Positions 38,801 through 46,836 of a DNA stretch of 64,000 nt are shown here, piece after piece. The stretch comes from a virus: positions 1 through 64,000 of the IMG/VR virus record IMGVR_UViG_3300025727_000012; one strand, 5' to 3'. The position numbers and the translations under genes are program-made. The notes under the pieces were generated by a model. The model ran no database searches, was not told where the DNA came from, and was given only the letters and a program-made list of their open reading frames with translations. The first letter of the stretch is position 1, and every line of letters starts with the position of its first letter.

Positions 38801-39288
38801 AAGTTATCACTAGTGTACGACTTTGAGATCATTTTGAAAATGTTCTTCAAACCGACCTGATTCTGAGCTAGTAGTATGAGATGACTTCTTCTATTTAGAG
38901 TTGACTTTACGAGCTTTTTAGATTCCTCATCTTCAACCGTAGCGCCGCTCTGGAGTTCCCTCTTCTTTGTAGATTTGTTCTTTGCTAAAGCGCGAACCTT
39001 GTCGTATTCCTCTTTCCAATTGGCCACAGATGGAATGAAGTAGGCTTCACAGCCGAAGATAGGCTTGAAGTCCCTGCCCTCAGACTTCATCTTCTTTGCG
39101 TGTAAAACCTGGTATGCTAGTCCGTTAGCGTTTCCGTGATCCGTGAGGGCCAGGGCGTCCATACCGTTTTCGTATGCAAAGTCCATATGCTCGGAAGGGT
39201 ATCCCAGAGCGTCAAAAAGCGAGCCGGCGACCGAATGTGCGTGCAGTCCAACGAACGGAATATCGGATTTATTCCTCTGTGAGTTCAT
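35851..39288 (-). CDS. dnaE: DNA polymerase III alpha subunit (DnaE type)
   Basis: An 1145-residue C-family DNA polymerase. Residues 12-60 start the PHP domain (GLHAHSVAGS, ALALTDHGN). The palm has GAGRGSAAGSLVAYAL and GYPDIDYDVSDP with the catalytic Asp residues. GVVVGENL, YRPGPLSAG and IFQEQIAMLAHKLG follow, then the helix-hairpin-helix (SSIKGLGISAIRQILDN) and an OB-like end. The main replicative polymerase candidate; 3'-5' exonuclease must come from elsewhere or the PHP domain. It shares the genome with a family-A polymerase. Confidence 0.93.
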   Translation of the reverse strand: MNSQRNKSDIPFVGLHAHSVAGSLFDALGYPSEHMDFAYENGMDALALTDHGNANGLAYQVLHAKKMKSEGRDFKPIFGCEAYFIPSVANWKEEYDKVRALAKNKSTKKRELQSGATVEDEESKKLVKSTLNRRSHLILLAQNQVGLKNIFKMISKSYTSDNFYRYPRVDYAMLKRHNEGVIAASACLGGVYAGNFWQNKDKGEDAVLNAFRETTQKMQSIFGQRWYGELQWNNVPEQHQLNTYIIQMHHEFGIDLISTADSHYYSPDVWKDRELYKRLGFLGRRPEWMSNELPDGVEEVGYELYPKNGDQMWESYKKYSKECGFQYDDNLVLNSIKSTHRIAFNDIEDFLPDNEVRLPDMFVPDGYSPGQALARLCIEGARVRGFVSNPDYIERLKYECKIIESRGFSKYFLTMKAIADRATVKQLVGAGRGSAAGSLVAYALDITQVDPIKYGLQFERFLTKGGSGYPDIDYDVSDPMTLKEELIDEWGDNTVVPITNWNTLQLRSLVKDISKFYNISFSEVNNVTSKMIFEATPLAKKARGITAGVYNPTFEELMMYSETLKDFLKKYPHIETHVNALYGQTRSASRHAGGVVVGENLDQWMPLINSGGVRQTPWSEGMNVRHLEPMGFIKFDILGLASLRMMEDAIRHVLVRYEGVDDPSFTDIKRFYDERLHPERIDLDDDQVWKNVFHEGRWAGIFQFTEAGAQAFCKQALPNNITDLAAITSIYRPGPLSAGVDKMYVGAKQDPSSVDYLNKQVREVTEETYGFLIFQEQIAMLAHKLGKNVTLDEGNKLRKLLTKTGLGSSADEEKEKIYVKFREGCIEKGMKGHQAKELWEKFEYFSGYGFNKSHAVSYCILSYQCAWLLNYYPECWMAAFLDKEPDKRKERAINVAKSYGYNIEPLNINTSGITWEISEDKKTLIQPLSSIKGLGISAIRQILDNRPFDTIEEFIFNDNITYSKLNKKSLDALIKSQTLNCLMDERFTGLKHFWSAVACDRPRKLKNLEDNIRLYAPEGEFTEEEKLQYLVDLTGVFPLNLVVDEHVQRRLDELHIPPISEFDEGLQVVWFIPREVAKKKTKNGKDFYIVKVIDSNSEQRSIKCWGVKPEKDKVYLNRPYMAKLDWSLQWGFSTRSISGTFKMLA

Positions 39289-39505
39289 CTATTAAATCCT
39301 CCAGGTCATTTTGAAGACCGTATAATTTATTAACAAGGGAGTCGAACTCATCTGACTTTGACTTCGAGGCACAAATCATTGCACCATCCCATATTTTTTC
39401 AAAAAGACACTGTTGAAAGTGGCCCAGTTGGTAACTGTGGTTTGGCAAACCAGCTTCCCCTTTTTCCAAGAGCGTAAGCTCATCATAAACCTCATTCCAG
39501 CTCAT
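39269..39505 (-). CDS. Hypothetical acidic protein
   Basis: A 78-residue acidic helical protein (KLYGLQNDLEDLIDELTEE at the end). Its 3' end overlaps dnaE by 20 nt, so it may be translated with the polymerase. Function unknown. Confidence 0.6.
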   Translation of the reverse strand: MSWNEVYDELTLLEKGEAGLPNHSYQLGHFQQCLFEKIWDGAMICASKSKSDEFDSLVNKLYGLQNDLEDLIDELTEE

Positions 39506-40403
39506 CGTCTGTCCCCTTTAATTTTTTAAAAGTACTGTTTTTAAATATGTGTTTGCTCGGTCTCTTTATCTCCGAGGTTTTACCTGATAAGAAATAGTAC
39601 TGGTAATCCTGCCAATTGTCAATTGAAAAGTACCAATCGACGTTAACCTCAACAGTGCCAGCGTCGATTACGCAGCCCTGCATCATTTCCCTTATTCCGA
39701 TGTCCTTGGATGACCAGCGCTTAGCAATGGGCAAACTCTTGTCGTTTCCGGTACAGGACTTCTTGGCCTGGTGTACGCAATTCTTGTAGTCTTCTGGGGA
39801 CATCGAGAAACCCAAGTACGTATCTTTGTTCAAAGCGTTGCAGCTTTCGTGCGTAAGCACTACCCGGTTCGGACTGGACAACACTTTCCTGTGTTTTTGA
39901 AGTTGCGACGGATCGTAGACGCCATAAGGGAAGCAGACATAATATCTACTAGGTACGACCCAACGACTAATCTTTGAGCTTGTGACGAACGCTGATAACA
40001 TTCCGTGCATCGCGTTCCAAATAAGGCTATCTCTTCTATCTCTGTCTTTTGGGTGCACCGGAGTATAAAACACCGGAACTATGCGCTTTCCGTCTTTTGG
40101 AAACTTGGTGAACGAGGCCTGAGAAACACTGCAAGGGTCAACAACATAATCTCCAACCCTATGCTTCAAAAGTGGTTGAATGTCGTCATCACAAACAATC
40201 CATATAGTCTCGCAGCCAGCATAAGCGCACTCGATTACAGCCCTCTCTATTGCGAGGTAGTTCTGAGATATCGGATTCAAGGATTCGTGCCAAGGGAATC
40301 CAAAGTCTGATCGTATTCCAGAAACAGGAATCACACCAGCCAGATGAAAAATATTGGGATTTTCGCTGCCTTTTTCAATCACGCGCTTGCACCAAAAGAA
40401 CAT
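39492..40403 (-). CDS. Nucleotidyltransferase-like protein
   Basis: A protein of about 303 residues whose N-terminal part (IFHLAGVIPVSGIRSDFGFP, NYLAIERAVIECAYAGCETI, WIVCDDDIQPLLKHR) resembles nucleotide-sugar/NTP transferases: an AG-x-P--G loop, a conserved middle and an Asp-rich metal site. The canonical GG-GTRL loop is altered. The start is uncertain: ATG 40403 is used, but the frame is open to 40460, overlapping the previous gene. Substrate unknown. Confidence 0.55.
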   Translation of the reverse strand: MFFWCKRVIEKGSENPNIFHLAGVIPVSGIRSDFGFPWHESLNPISQNYLAIERAVIECAYAGCETIWIVCDDDIQPLLKHRVGDYVVDPCSVSQASFTKFPKDGKRIVPVFYTPVHPKDRDRRDSLIWNAMHGMLSAFVTSSKISRWVVPSRYYVCFPYGVYDPSQLQKHRKVLSSPNRVVLTHESCNALNKDTYLGFSMSPEDYKNCVHQAKKSCTGNDKSLPIAKRWSSKDIGIREMMQGCVIDAGTVEVNVDWYFSIDNWQDYQYYFLSGKTSEIKRPSKHIFKNSTFKKLKGTDDELE

Positions 40404-41139
40404 CAAGAGATGTCGTTGGAAATTCGACCAAAGAGGACGGTTCATACCTGTCGAGCCCAACCTTTATAACGTCCCTACTGGTGACGTTCAAGTCTATCCT
40501 GTTTCTAAAGACTTTTCCCGTCTTTTTATCGATTCTATTTACAGTACCCATAATACCATTTTCTTCTAACGCTCTTCTGGTCTTAAATCTACACATAGTA
40601 TCAGAAAATTCAAAATCCAACAACTGGCCTTCACTCAGGTATGAAACAACGACTACATCCTTGTGTCTCAAGTCACTATCTAATCTGCCAGACTCGTAGA
40701 GAACAATTCTGTTTACAAAATCGTCTTTAGATCTAATCTCATCGGTTTCAAACTTAACACATTTTTTTAAGTTTATCCAATCAACAACTTTGAGCTTTTC
40801 TTGGCCCTTTTCGATAACTTCGTTTTCAAGATCCAGGCAGTTGTTGTCAAATACATAACATTTTTTGAACAAGATTTTCGCACTGTGGTTTCCACCATGG
40901 ATCACGGTGATAGACTCACCCCTTACCCTCAAGGACTTGACTCTATCGGAGAACGGGATTTTCCCCAAGAGACCGAGTCTGAACATACGCTGGTTCCACA
41001 TCTCAAACCCTTCATCAAAGAAATATGGTGGAGACGAGCCATTATATATCAACGGACAGTCGTTGATCTGTGCGTATAATACCGATCTCAAGCAAGATCC
41101 GACAACTATTTTATCGACAGACCAAGTTCTTGTAGTCAT
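40375..41139 (-). CDS. Conserved phage protein, partner of 39492-40403
   Basis: A 254-residue protein starting MTTRTWSVDKIVVGSCLRSV. The opening DKIVVGSCLRSVLYA followed by NDCPLIYNG hints at a dinucleotide-binding-like start, but no full motif is seen. ATG 41139 has AGGA upstream; it overlaps the MopE/VWA gene end by 29 nt. Function unknown; likely works with the overlapping downstream gene. Confidence 0.6.
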   Translation of the reverse strand: MTTRTWSVDKIVVGSCLRSVLYAQINDCPLIYNGSSPPYFFDEGFEMWNQRMFRLGLLGKIPFSDRVKSLRVRGESITVIHGGNHSAKILFKKCYVFDNNCLDLENEVIEKGQEKLKVVDWINLKKCVKFETDEIRSKDDFVNRIVLYESGRLDSDLRHKDVVVVSYLSEGQLLDFEFSDTMCRFKTRRALEENGIMGTVNRIDKKTGKVFRNRIDLNVTSRDVIKVGLDRYEPSSLVEFPTTSLDVLLVQARD

Positions 41140-43201
41140 AGTGTATGTTCCTAGCACTAGCGTGTTGAAATGCGCTTCTTGGCACTGAAGATGTTACTTG
41201 GTCACCAGGGAGGCAAATCTCGTCTAGAATCGACATAAGATCATTGTACGTTTGGTCGGCATTGGTTGTCAGTGCAAACATTCCTCCGCCGGTCGGTTGT
41301 GTATACCTCGACCATCGGGTCTGGTAGTATGATCCTGTAAAGACATACAGTTTAGTATTTGGGGACGCGGATAAGGCCTCAATCAGCGGTTGTGGGTCTA
41401 GAGTTGGGTCAAGGAATGATTGGTCTTCTTCGTCTGTAAAAACAATTATTATTCTATCTGCGTCTGGTCTCCAGTTGATTCTGAAATCGTGAAGAGTAGG
41501 GATGGAGTCTATCTGGTGAAACCTATCCAACCACGATGCGGCTGCAAGGTCGTAAGGAAGATTCGTGGAGATTGTGCTTACAGACATATACAGAGCGTCC
41601 CTCAACATCTCACTTGTTGTCCCTGGTCCAAACGCTCCGGCAGAAGAGAACGCTGACATAAAGTCTGCAAAGCTTGCGATATCTGTTTCTCTTCTTAGCC
41701 ACTCAGTTTGTTGGTGTGCGTGTAGACCTTCTACTGGAAAGATTCTTGGCCCAGTTATGAGACCCCATTTGAGTTTCTGTTCTGCGGAAAACTGACTGGC
41801 GAAGCGGTTCATTGCTGTTTGTGTCGCATTGATGTTGTATTCCATTGAGCCGGACCAGTCGAGAATGAAGAGAATGTCTGTATCTGGAATTGCTTCTCCG
41901 AAGTCCGTAGTTCCATCGCAGTCGTTGTCAGCGCCATCGCATATCTCTCTGCTCGGAACAACCTCTCCAGCGCAGAAATCGATAAGCAAGTCTCCGTTCG
42001 ATAGTTCACCAAACCACTGTCCTTCTAGGCAAAGCATCTCGCCAAGTGAACATACGCCGATGCCACCAGTTCCCTCTGGGCCAGAATAACATGACTTGAC
42101 AAGCTCTTCGTCAACTAGGTCGTCGCAGTCTTCATCAAAGTTATTGCAAACTTCTGGGTTGACTGGGATTCCCAGGAGCGCGTTGCACCCTTCTGGATCA
42201 TCAGCAGGGACTAGTTCCGGAGGTAACCAAGCGCAGAGTGCAAGGCAATCTGAATACTTTGTAACCGAGCAGTCGTCGTTATCACACTCGCAACTCTTGA
42301 ATCCCATACCACAAGACAGCGGGGGTTCCATACAAGGCAATAGAGCACCAATGATTTCTGGCGGGCACTCACATTGAAGACCCTCATCGACGAGGGCATC
42401 GCAGTCGTTGTCTTGGCCGTCGCAGGCCTCTACCGATGGTTGCCTTGCGGTACAACCTATCCAGCGGCCATCTACACAAACCTCGATACCTCTTTCGCAA
42501 GTGGTGACGCACTCTTGGATGAGTTCTTCGTCGATGTCTCCGTCGCAGTCGTTGTCTAGACCGTCGCAAGTGTCTTGAGGAAGTGGTCCGCAAAGACCGC
42601 ATTCATTTAATTGGTTTTCATCTACCTCGTCATCGCAATCATTGTCGAGACCGTCGCAGATCTCATCTGAAACAATGCAAGTGATGCACTCTCCGTAGTA
42701 GAGTCTACCTTTATCACACTTGACCTCTTGTGTCCCTGGGTCTCCATTGACATCGCAGTCATAGGTCACTGTAAAGTCTTCGTTCGCTCCTGGTGGGCAA
42801 TCAAAGGCATGGTTGCAATCGCTTTCATAGATGATTTCTGCTGGTAGGCAAGTGCTGTCAAAGTTCCTGTCGCAAGGAACATGGTCTTCTCCACAAATGT
42901 CCAAGATAGCATCTTTCGCTAGGATTTCAGTCCCAACTGGTGGGCAGTACCAAATTTGTTGCTGGCAGCATCTCGGAAAGCATGTGCAATAATCAGCGTC
43001 AATGTTCTGGACGTCAGCGCAAGGGTCGACATAAGCGTCAACCGTGATATCTGGGATTTCTATGATTCTTGTGTCTGGAGACAAAAGGTCTACACTTATG
43101 CCTACCTGGAGGTCTTTTGTCTCACCTTGTTGCGAGACAGTATCAGCGCACGATGCGAGCGCTAACAAGACGCCGATAAAACTTATTGATTTTCTTAACA
43201 T
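41111..43201 (-). CDS. Lipoprotein with MopE-type repeats and VWA domain
   Basis: A 696-residue predicted lipoprotein. Residues 1-18 (MLRKSISFIGVLLALASC) form a lipoprotein signal with Cys18. Residues 40-430 are Cys-rich with at least five Asp/Cys repeats of the type CDGLDNDCDGDIDE, the MopE putative metal-binding motif. From about residue 440 a VWA domain starts with ILFILDWSGSM (MIDAS DxSxS); IIIVFTDEEDQSF and LYVFTGSYY follow. Expected on the periplasmic or outer face of the envelope, or in the virion. Such proteins are normal in Myxococcota/Deltaproteobacteria-like cells and very unusual in phages. Confidence 0.85.
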   Translation of the reverse strand: MLRKSISFIGVLLALASCADTVSQQGETKDLQVGISVDLLSPDTRIIEIPDITVDAYVDPCADVQNIDADYCTCFPRCCQQQIWYCPPVGTEILAKDAILDICGEDHVPCDRNFDSTCLPAEIIYESDCNHAFDCPPGANEDFTVTYDCDVNGDPGTQEVKCDKGRLYYGECITCIVSDEICDGLDNDCDDEVDENQLNECGLCGPLPQDTCDGLDNDCDGDIDEELIQECVTTCERGIEVCVDGRWIGCTARQPSVEACDGQDNDCDALVDEGLQCECPPEIIGALLPCMEPPLSCGMGFKSCECDNDDCSVTKYSDCLALCAWLPPELVPADDPEGCNALLGIPVNPEVCNNFDEDCDDLVDEELVKSCYSGPEGTGGIGVCSLGEMLCLEGQWFGELSNGDLLIDFCAGEVVPSREICDGADNDCDGTTDFGEAIPDTDILFILDWSGSMEYNINATQTAMNRFASQFSAEQKLKWGLITGPRIFPVEGLHAHQQTEWLRRETDIASFADFMSAFSSAGAFGPGTTSEMLRDALYMSVSTISTNLPYDLAAASWLDRFHQIDSIPTLHDFRINWRPDADRIIIVFTDEEDQSFLDPTLDPQPLIEALSASPNTKLYVFTGSYYQTRWSRYTQPTGGGMFALTTNADQTYNDLMSILDEICLPGDQVTSSVPRSAFQHASARNIHYDYKNLVCR

Positions 43202-43628
43202 AATATAACCTTTTATAAAAATTTGTGTCTCTCAGACACTTAGAGCCGGCGTTGTAGAAACACAAGCCTTTGTCTGTATTACCTTTTGCATACACTCTAA
43301 TATTGTATGAAAGGATTCTTGCACCAACCTTAACGGCTGTCCTGGGGTTCTTCAGTTGCTCGCAGGTGTACTTTATACCGCGTGTCTCCTTGCCTCCGGT
43401 CCACTTTGGAACGACTTGTGTTAGTCCGCATGCGTTAGCATAACTAACCGAACTTGGCCAATAGGCACTCTCAATATATATGAGTGCTGCTAGTAGCTCT
43501 GGTTCTATGTTGTTTTTGGTCGACGATCTCACAATGTCTGCCTCCCATTTGCACAGATTTCTGTGTTGGGTGCTGGACATTGGGAGAGCGATTTGCGCTG
43601 CGAGGCAAAGAGAAAGCAGTGGTAGCAT
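43143..43628 (-). CDS. Secreted lytic transglycosylase (SLT)
   Basis: A 161-residue muramidase-type enzyme. MLPLLSLCLAAQIALPMSS is a signal peptide. The SLT core holds LLAALIYIESAYWPSSVSYA with the catalytic Glu, then ACGLTQVVP and KVGARILSYNI. It cleaves glycan strands with anhydro-sugar formation in the periplasm. ATG 43628 follows the thyX stop; its end overlaps the lipoprotein gene by 59 nt. It may serve DNA entry or lysis. Confidence 0.82.
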   Translation of the reverse strand: MLPLLSLCLAAQIALPMSSTQHRNLCKWEADIVRSSTKNNIEPELLAALIYIESAYWPSSVSYANACGLTQVVPKWTGGKETRGIKYTCEQLKNPRTAVKVGARILSYNIRVYAKGNTDKGLCFYNAGSKCLRDTNFYKRLYYVKKINKFYRRLVSARIVR

Positions 43629-44332
43629 TACTTCTCCATTTTGTTTTTGATGAAAGAATGGACGGAATGTGGAAACAAATCCTCTACAATTTCTAGACAA
43701 GCTTCAGCGACCTGCTGAATCTCCCACTGTGCTCCTGTGTGTGAACGCAAGGCTACGAACTTCAAGAGGTTATGGAGGTTGACTGTCCCATAATACTGAG
43801 TGTATAAATTCTGTGGCAACACCCCCCTTGCTTGTTCTCTGCATATTCCCGATTCAAGCATCTTGTCAAAGAGTTTTATACACTCTTGATGATGTGCCTT
43901 GACTAGGTCTGAAGCATTGGCCGAGACAGGAAAGCCAGCCCTGTTATATTCTACAATTGGGTTTACCAAATCGTCTGTACTGGCCTGCCTGTTGCTCTCG
44001 TGTTGCCGTCTGAACTCTTTAGGTTCATAAAAATTGATATTTACGGAAGTGTATCTCCTAGAAATCTCGTTATAGGCCCAAGTACGGTGTCGATGGTGCT
44101 GGCTACGTATGAAGAGAGGCACTGTAAACCGAAATGTGACAGCACAATGCTCGAAAGGAGAGCTATGATTGTGGTCCATAAGGTAGTTGATGAGCTTGAT
44201 ATCTTTCTCATCTACTTCTTTTTTTTCTGAGCCAAAAGACACCCTTGCCGCATTAACAACCGAGAGATCTGAACCCATATGTGAAACGTACTCAACCGCA
44301 CCTATGTCATCACCGAAGATTTCAATTCTCAT
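43628..44332 (-). CDS. thyX: Flavin-dependent thymidylate synthase
   Basis: A 234-residue ThyX. The signature RHRTWAYNEISRRY is at residues 81-94 (family RHR-x7-8-RY). HNHSSPFEHCAVTFRF precedes it and QLARGVLP-like REQARGVLPQNLYTQYYGTV follows. It makes dTMP from dUMP using FAD and methylene-tetrahydrofolate. Works with dUTPase at 33616-34077. Confidence 0.95.
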   Translation of the reverse strand: MRIEIFGDDIGAVEYVSHMGSDLSVVNAARVSFGSEKKEVDEKDIKLINYLMDHNHSSPFEHCAVTFRFTVPLFIRSQHHRHRTWAYNEISRRYTSVNINFYEPKEFRRQHESNRQASTDDLVNPIVEYNRAGFPVSANASDLVKAHHQECIKLFDKMLESGICREQARGVLPQNLYTQYYGTVNLHNLLKFVALRSHTGAQWEIQQVAEACLEIVEDLFPHSVHSFIKNKMEK

Positions 44333-44645
44333 CTAAGCCCCTGTAAATCCCAACAACGTGATTTTCCAAAACAATATACGTCCTTCTATCGCCGATCTTT
44401 ATTTCTTGGACCATAGACCCGTCGACAACTATTTTCTTTTGCCTCACTGTTCCGTGCCTGAGCCCCTCGAATTGCTTCGAGCAATCCTCGGACACGTCAA
44501 TGACTGTCGCTTCGATGTATCTGCCTTCCTCTGGCCTGTAATCATCCGGTAAGAGTACCCCGGATTCCGTCTCACGTTCCGTAAAGTGCGGCACAATAGT
44601 AAGATGGCGATTAGTTGGTTTCAGTCGGGGAGGCAAACTACTCAT
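44322..44645 (-). CDS. groES: GroES-like co-chaperonin
   Basis: A 107-residue protein of the GroES/T4 gp31 type. LPPRLKPTNRHLTIVPHFTE begins the barrel, ETESGVLLPDD fits the mobile loop, YIEATVIDVSEDC is the central strand, and YIVLENHVVGIY matches the GroES ending ('-I--E-DILA-'). It would cap the phage GroEL chamber encoded at 26855-28426. ATG 44645 overlaps the end of the previous gene. Confidence 0.75.
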   Translation of the reverse strand: MSSLPPRLKPTNRHLTIVPHFTERETESGVLLPDDYRPEEGRYIEATVIDVSEDCSKQFEGLRHGTVRQKKIVVDGSMVQEIKIGDRRTYIVLENHVVGIYRGLDEN

Positions 44646-44910
44646 CCGGGCCCCCAAATGTCTTTTTTAGTTGATCAAAATAATCGTTGAACGTCTCAAT
44701 GTCGTCTCCCTGCTTGAGCATACGAAAGACTCTTACTGCTGTTCGCATATCGGCCTTTGTGAGCCATTCGTTCTCTGCATAGTTGGCTCTTAAGTCTTTA
44801 AGTTGTTCCTTGTATGGTCTCATTTCTTCCTCTAAGGCCACAAAGGACTTGACAAAGTTGATGACGTGTTCGTCTCTTGTGAGCATATCTTCTTCTCGAT
44901 TAAAAGACAT
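44638..44910 (-). CDS. Hypothetical helical protein (GapR/DUF2312-like?)
   Basis: A 90-residue acidic helical protein. INFVKSFVALEEEMRPYKEQ and LKDLRANYAENEWLTKADMR recall the coiled-coil plus helix of DUF2312 (GapR) DNA-binding proteins, but the match is loose. ATG 44910 has AAAGGAG upstream, behind the promoter at 44940-44968. Confidence 0.55.
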   Translation of the reverse strand: MSFNREEDMLTRDEHVINFVKSFVALEEEMRPYKEQLKDLRANYAENEWLTKADMRTAVRVFRMLKQGDDIETFNDYFDQLKKTFGGPDE

Positions 44911-44939
44911 ATAGTCTCCTTTCGTTATGTTGTTTAAGA

Positions 44940-44968
44940 AATATAATATATTATACGACAAAAATCAA
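44940..44968 (-). promoter_or_regulatory. Host-like sigma-70 promoter
   Basis: TTGATT-17 bp-TATATT on the coding strand, 30 bp before 44638-44910. It would also drive the GroES-like and thyX genes downstream. Confidence 0.7.
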
Positions 44969-44973
44969 GCAAT

Positions 44974-46836
44974 TTATACGAATTTTATTTCACAAGCGCC
45001 GCCGGCGCAGGCGATTTCTCCTGAAAGATTGGTATTATCTTCCTCTTCGGAAACTTTCGTCAGATCTATATTCTTCAGAGATGCCATCATGGCTTCGTAG
45101 GTCTCCTTGGAACAATCCTCAAAGGGAGCCTGTGTATAGGTCCCCCCGTTATAAGGAAGCACGGAAAGACCATTGTAACTGGACCTGTTGTCCCACATCC
45201 ACTCGCCGACATCGACCCACTCCGCATCTTTTATTGATACGGTTGCTGAAACATTATGCGTGTTCTGCCCCTTGCGAAAACCTGGTTTTATCCACTCGGC
45301 AGTTACAGTCTTCACCCTCTTGAGCAGTTGTAATGCCGACTCTGTTCTCATAATAGAGCCCTCTGGGGCCTTTTGGGGAATAGAAATAACAGCGGTAGTA
45401 TGAGGGCTAAAGTACTCGTCCTCGACAAGCTCCGGGTGATTGTTCAATAAGTGTGTGTAGATAGGTTCGCTCTTACCTACACGGATTCTGCGAATATAGT
45501 AGTCATTGTGCCAGGCGTGAATGCCTGAAGACGTGCCGAGGGTCAAGCTTGTAGTTCCTGCTGGCTTTACGCAAGTTGTTCTGGCTGCTGGATTGATGCC
45601 AACCAACGCTGCGACTCTTGCGTTTTCTTTCCTTACACCGTTGGCTGCTTCCTTCATATCAAGCTCTAAAACAGCACCAGAGGCAATACCAGTCATAGAA
45701 ACACCAATAAGTGCGTCTTTTTCTGTTGTTCTACGCCAAATATCACGAAGATAATGGAAGTCGGTGTAGCTGGCTTGCAATGTTCCGATGAAGGTTGCTG
45801 TTCTGACTCTCTCATTAAGATCCTCTTGGGACTCTACGTTGGATACGTTGACTTCTGTAAGGTTGCAGAACTGATATGGGCGCAAACCGATCTCACAGCA
45901 AGGGTTGGTTCCCCAGTCTTTATCGTTTGAAAAATAAAAACCGGGTTCTCCAGCACCTGAAGCCTTCACTCTGTCCCAGAGGTTCATAAAATATTCTTTA
46001 TCGATCTTGTGGCGCAACAACACAACAGAGTTGTTAGCTCTACCTCGTTGTGGGCTGGTTTCCCACCAGTTTCCTGTTTTTGCTGCAATCATATCCTCGT
46101 CATCTGCTGAAAACAAGGAAATAAGCGCTGCTCTCCTAATGCCACCTGCAAGAACTGCGTCTGCGATGTGGCAAATCATATCATGAACTTCGATTGTAGA
46201 AAGTTTATCTCCGTTCTCGCAATTTGAGAGGATGCCTTCTAACTTGACCAGACACTCTTTAAGAGGTTGTGGTCCTGGGGCCTTACCACCTGAAGTGATT
46301 AGTGCCGCTCCCTTTGGTCGGATATCCGTAAAATCGAAACGAAGGTGTGAGCCACCCTGAAAATAAGAGCGAACAAGGGCTTTCACCGCGTCGGCCCATC
46401 CCTCGATGGAGTCGTTAACTAGGAAACGTCGCGTCCTGTTCATATTTGGTCGTGTAACCTCTGGCAATTTCTCTACATGATGCTTTTGGACTGAGTATCC
46501 GACACCCGTGCCCCCAAGAAGAAGAAACATTACTTCTCCGAAGCAGCGCCAATCATCAGCAGGCATAAAGGCACAGTTGAAAATGCGGTTGGGGGCCACT
46601 TCGATTGGTTTGCCGCCGAATTGCATTGACCTCATCGAAGGTAAAACTTTTCTATCGAAGACCATTTTGTAAGCCTTGACGATTTGAAGTTCCAGTTCGG
46701 GAAACTTTTTTAGATGCATGTTCATATTGCGCGTTACTAGTTCGTCCCACGTTTCTCTTCTTTGTTTACTTTCCAAGTATCTTGCGTACTTCATATGTAC
46801 TGTGATTTCTGATAATATCTGATTTGACAATTCCAT
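44974..46836 (-). CDS. nrdJ: Ribonucleotide reductase, B12-dependent type (class II)
   Basis: A 620-residue ribonucleotide reductase resembling the monomeric adenosylcobalamin-dependent RTPR. LLLGGTGVGYSVQ lies in the N-terminal part; NPCCEIGLRPYQFCNLTEVN holds the active-site residues; PAGTTSLTLGTSSGIH follows. CAGGACE at the end (Cys610 and Cys615) is the redox pair. No small R2 subunit gene is seen, consistent with class II. It makes dNTPs without oxygen but needs host B12. Start overlaps the helicase stop. Confidence 0.88.
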   Translation of the reverse strand: MELSNQILSEITVHMKYARYLESKQRRETWDELVTRNMNMHLKKFPELELQIVKAYKMVFDRKVLPSMRSMQFGGKPIEVAPNRIFNCAFMPADDWRCFGEVMFLLLGGTGVGYSVQKHHVEKLPEVTRPNMNRTRRFLVNDSIEGWADAVKALVRSYFQGGSHLRFDFTDIRPKGAALITSGGKAPGPQPLKECLVKLEGILSNCENGDKLSTIEVHDMICHIADAVLAGGIRRAALISLFSADDEDMIAAKTGNWWETSPQRGRANNSVVLLRHKIDKEYFMNLWDRVKASGAGEPGFYFSNDKDWGTNPCCEIGLRPYQFCNLTEVNVSNVESQEDLNERVRTATFIGTLQASYTDFHYLRDIWRRTTEKDALIGVSMTGIASGAVLELDMKEAANGVRKENARVAALVGINPAARTTCVKPAGTTSLTLGTSSGIHAWHNDYYIRRIRVGKSEPIYTHLLNNHPELVEDEYFSPHTTAVISIPQKAPEGSIMRTESALQLLKRVKTVTAEWIKPGFRKGQNTHNVSATVSIKDAEWVDVGEWMWDNRSSYNGLSVLPYNGGTYTQAPFEDCSKETYEAMMASLKNIDLTKVSEEEDNTNLSGEIACAGGACEIKFV

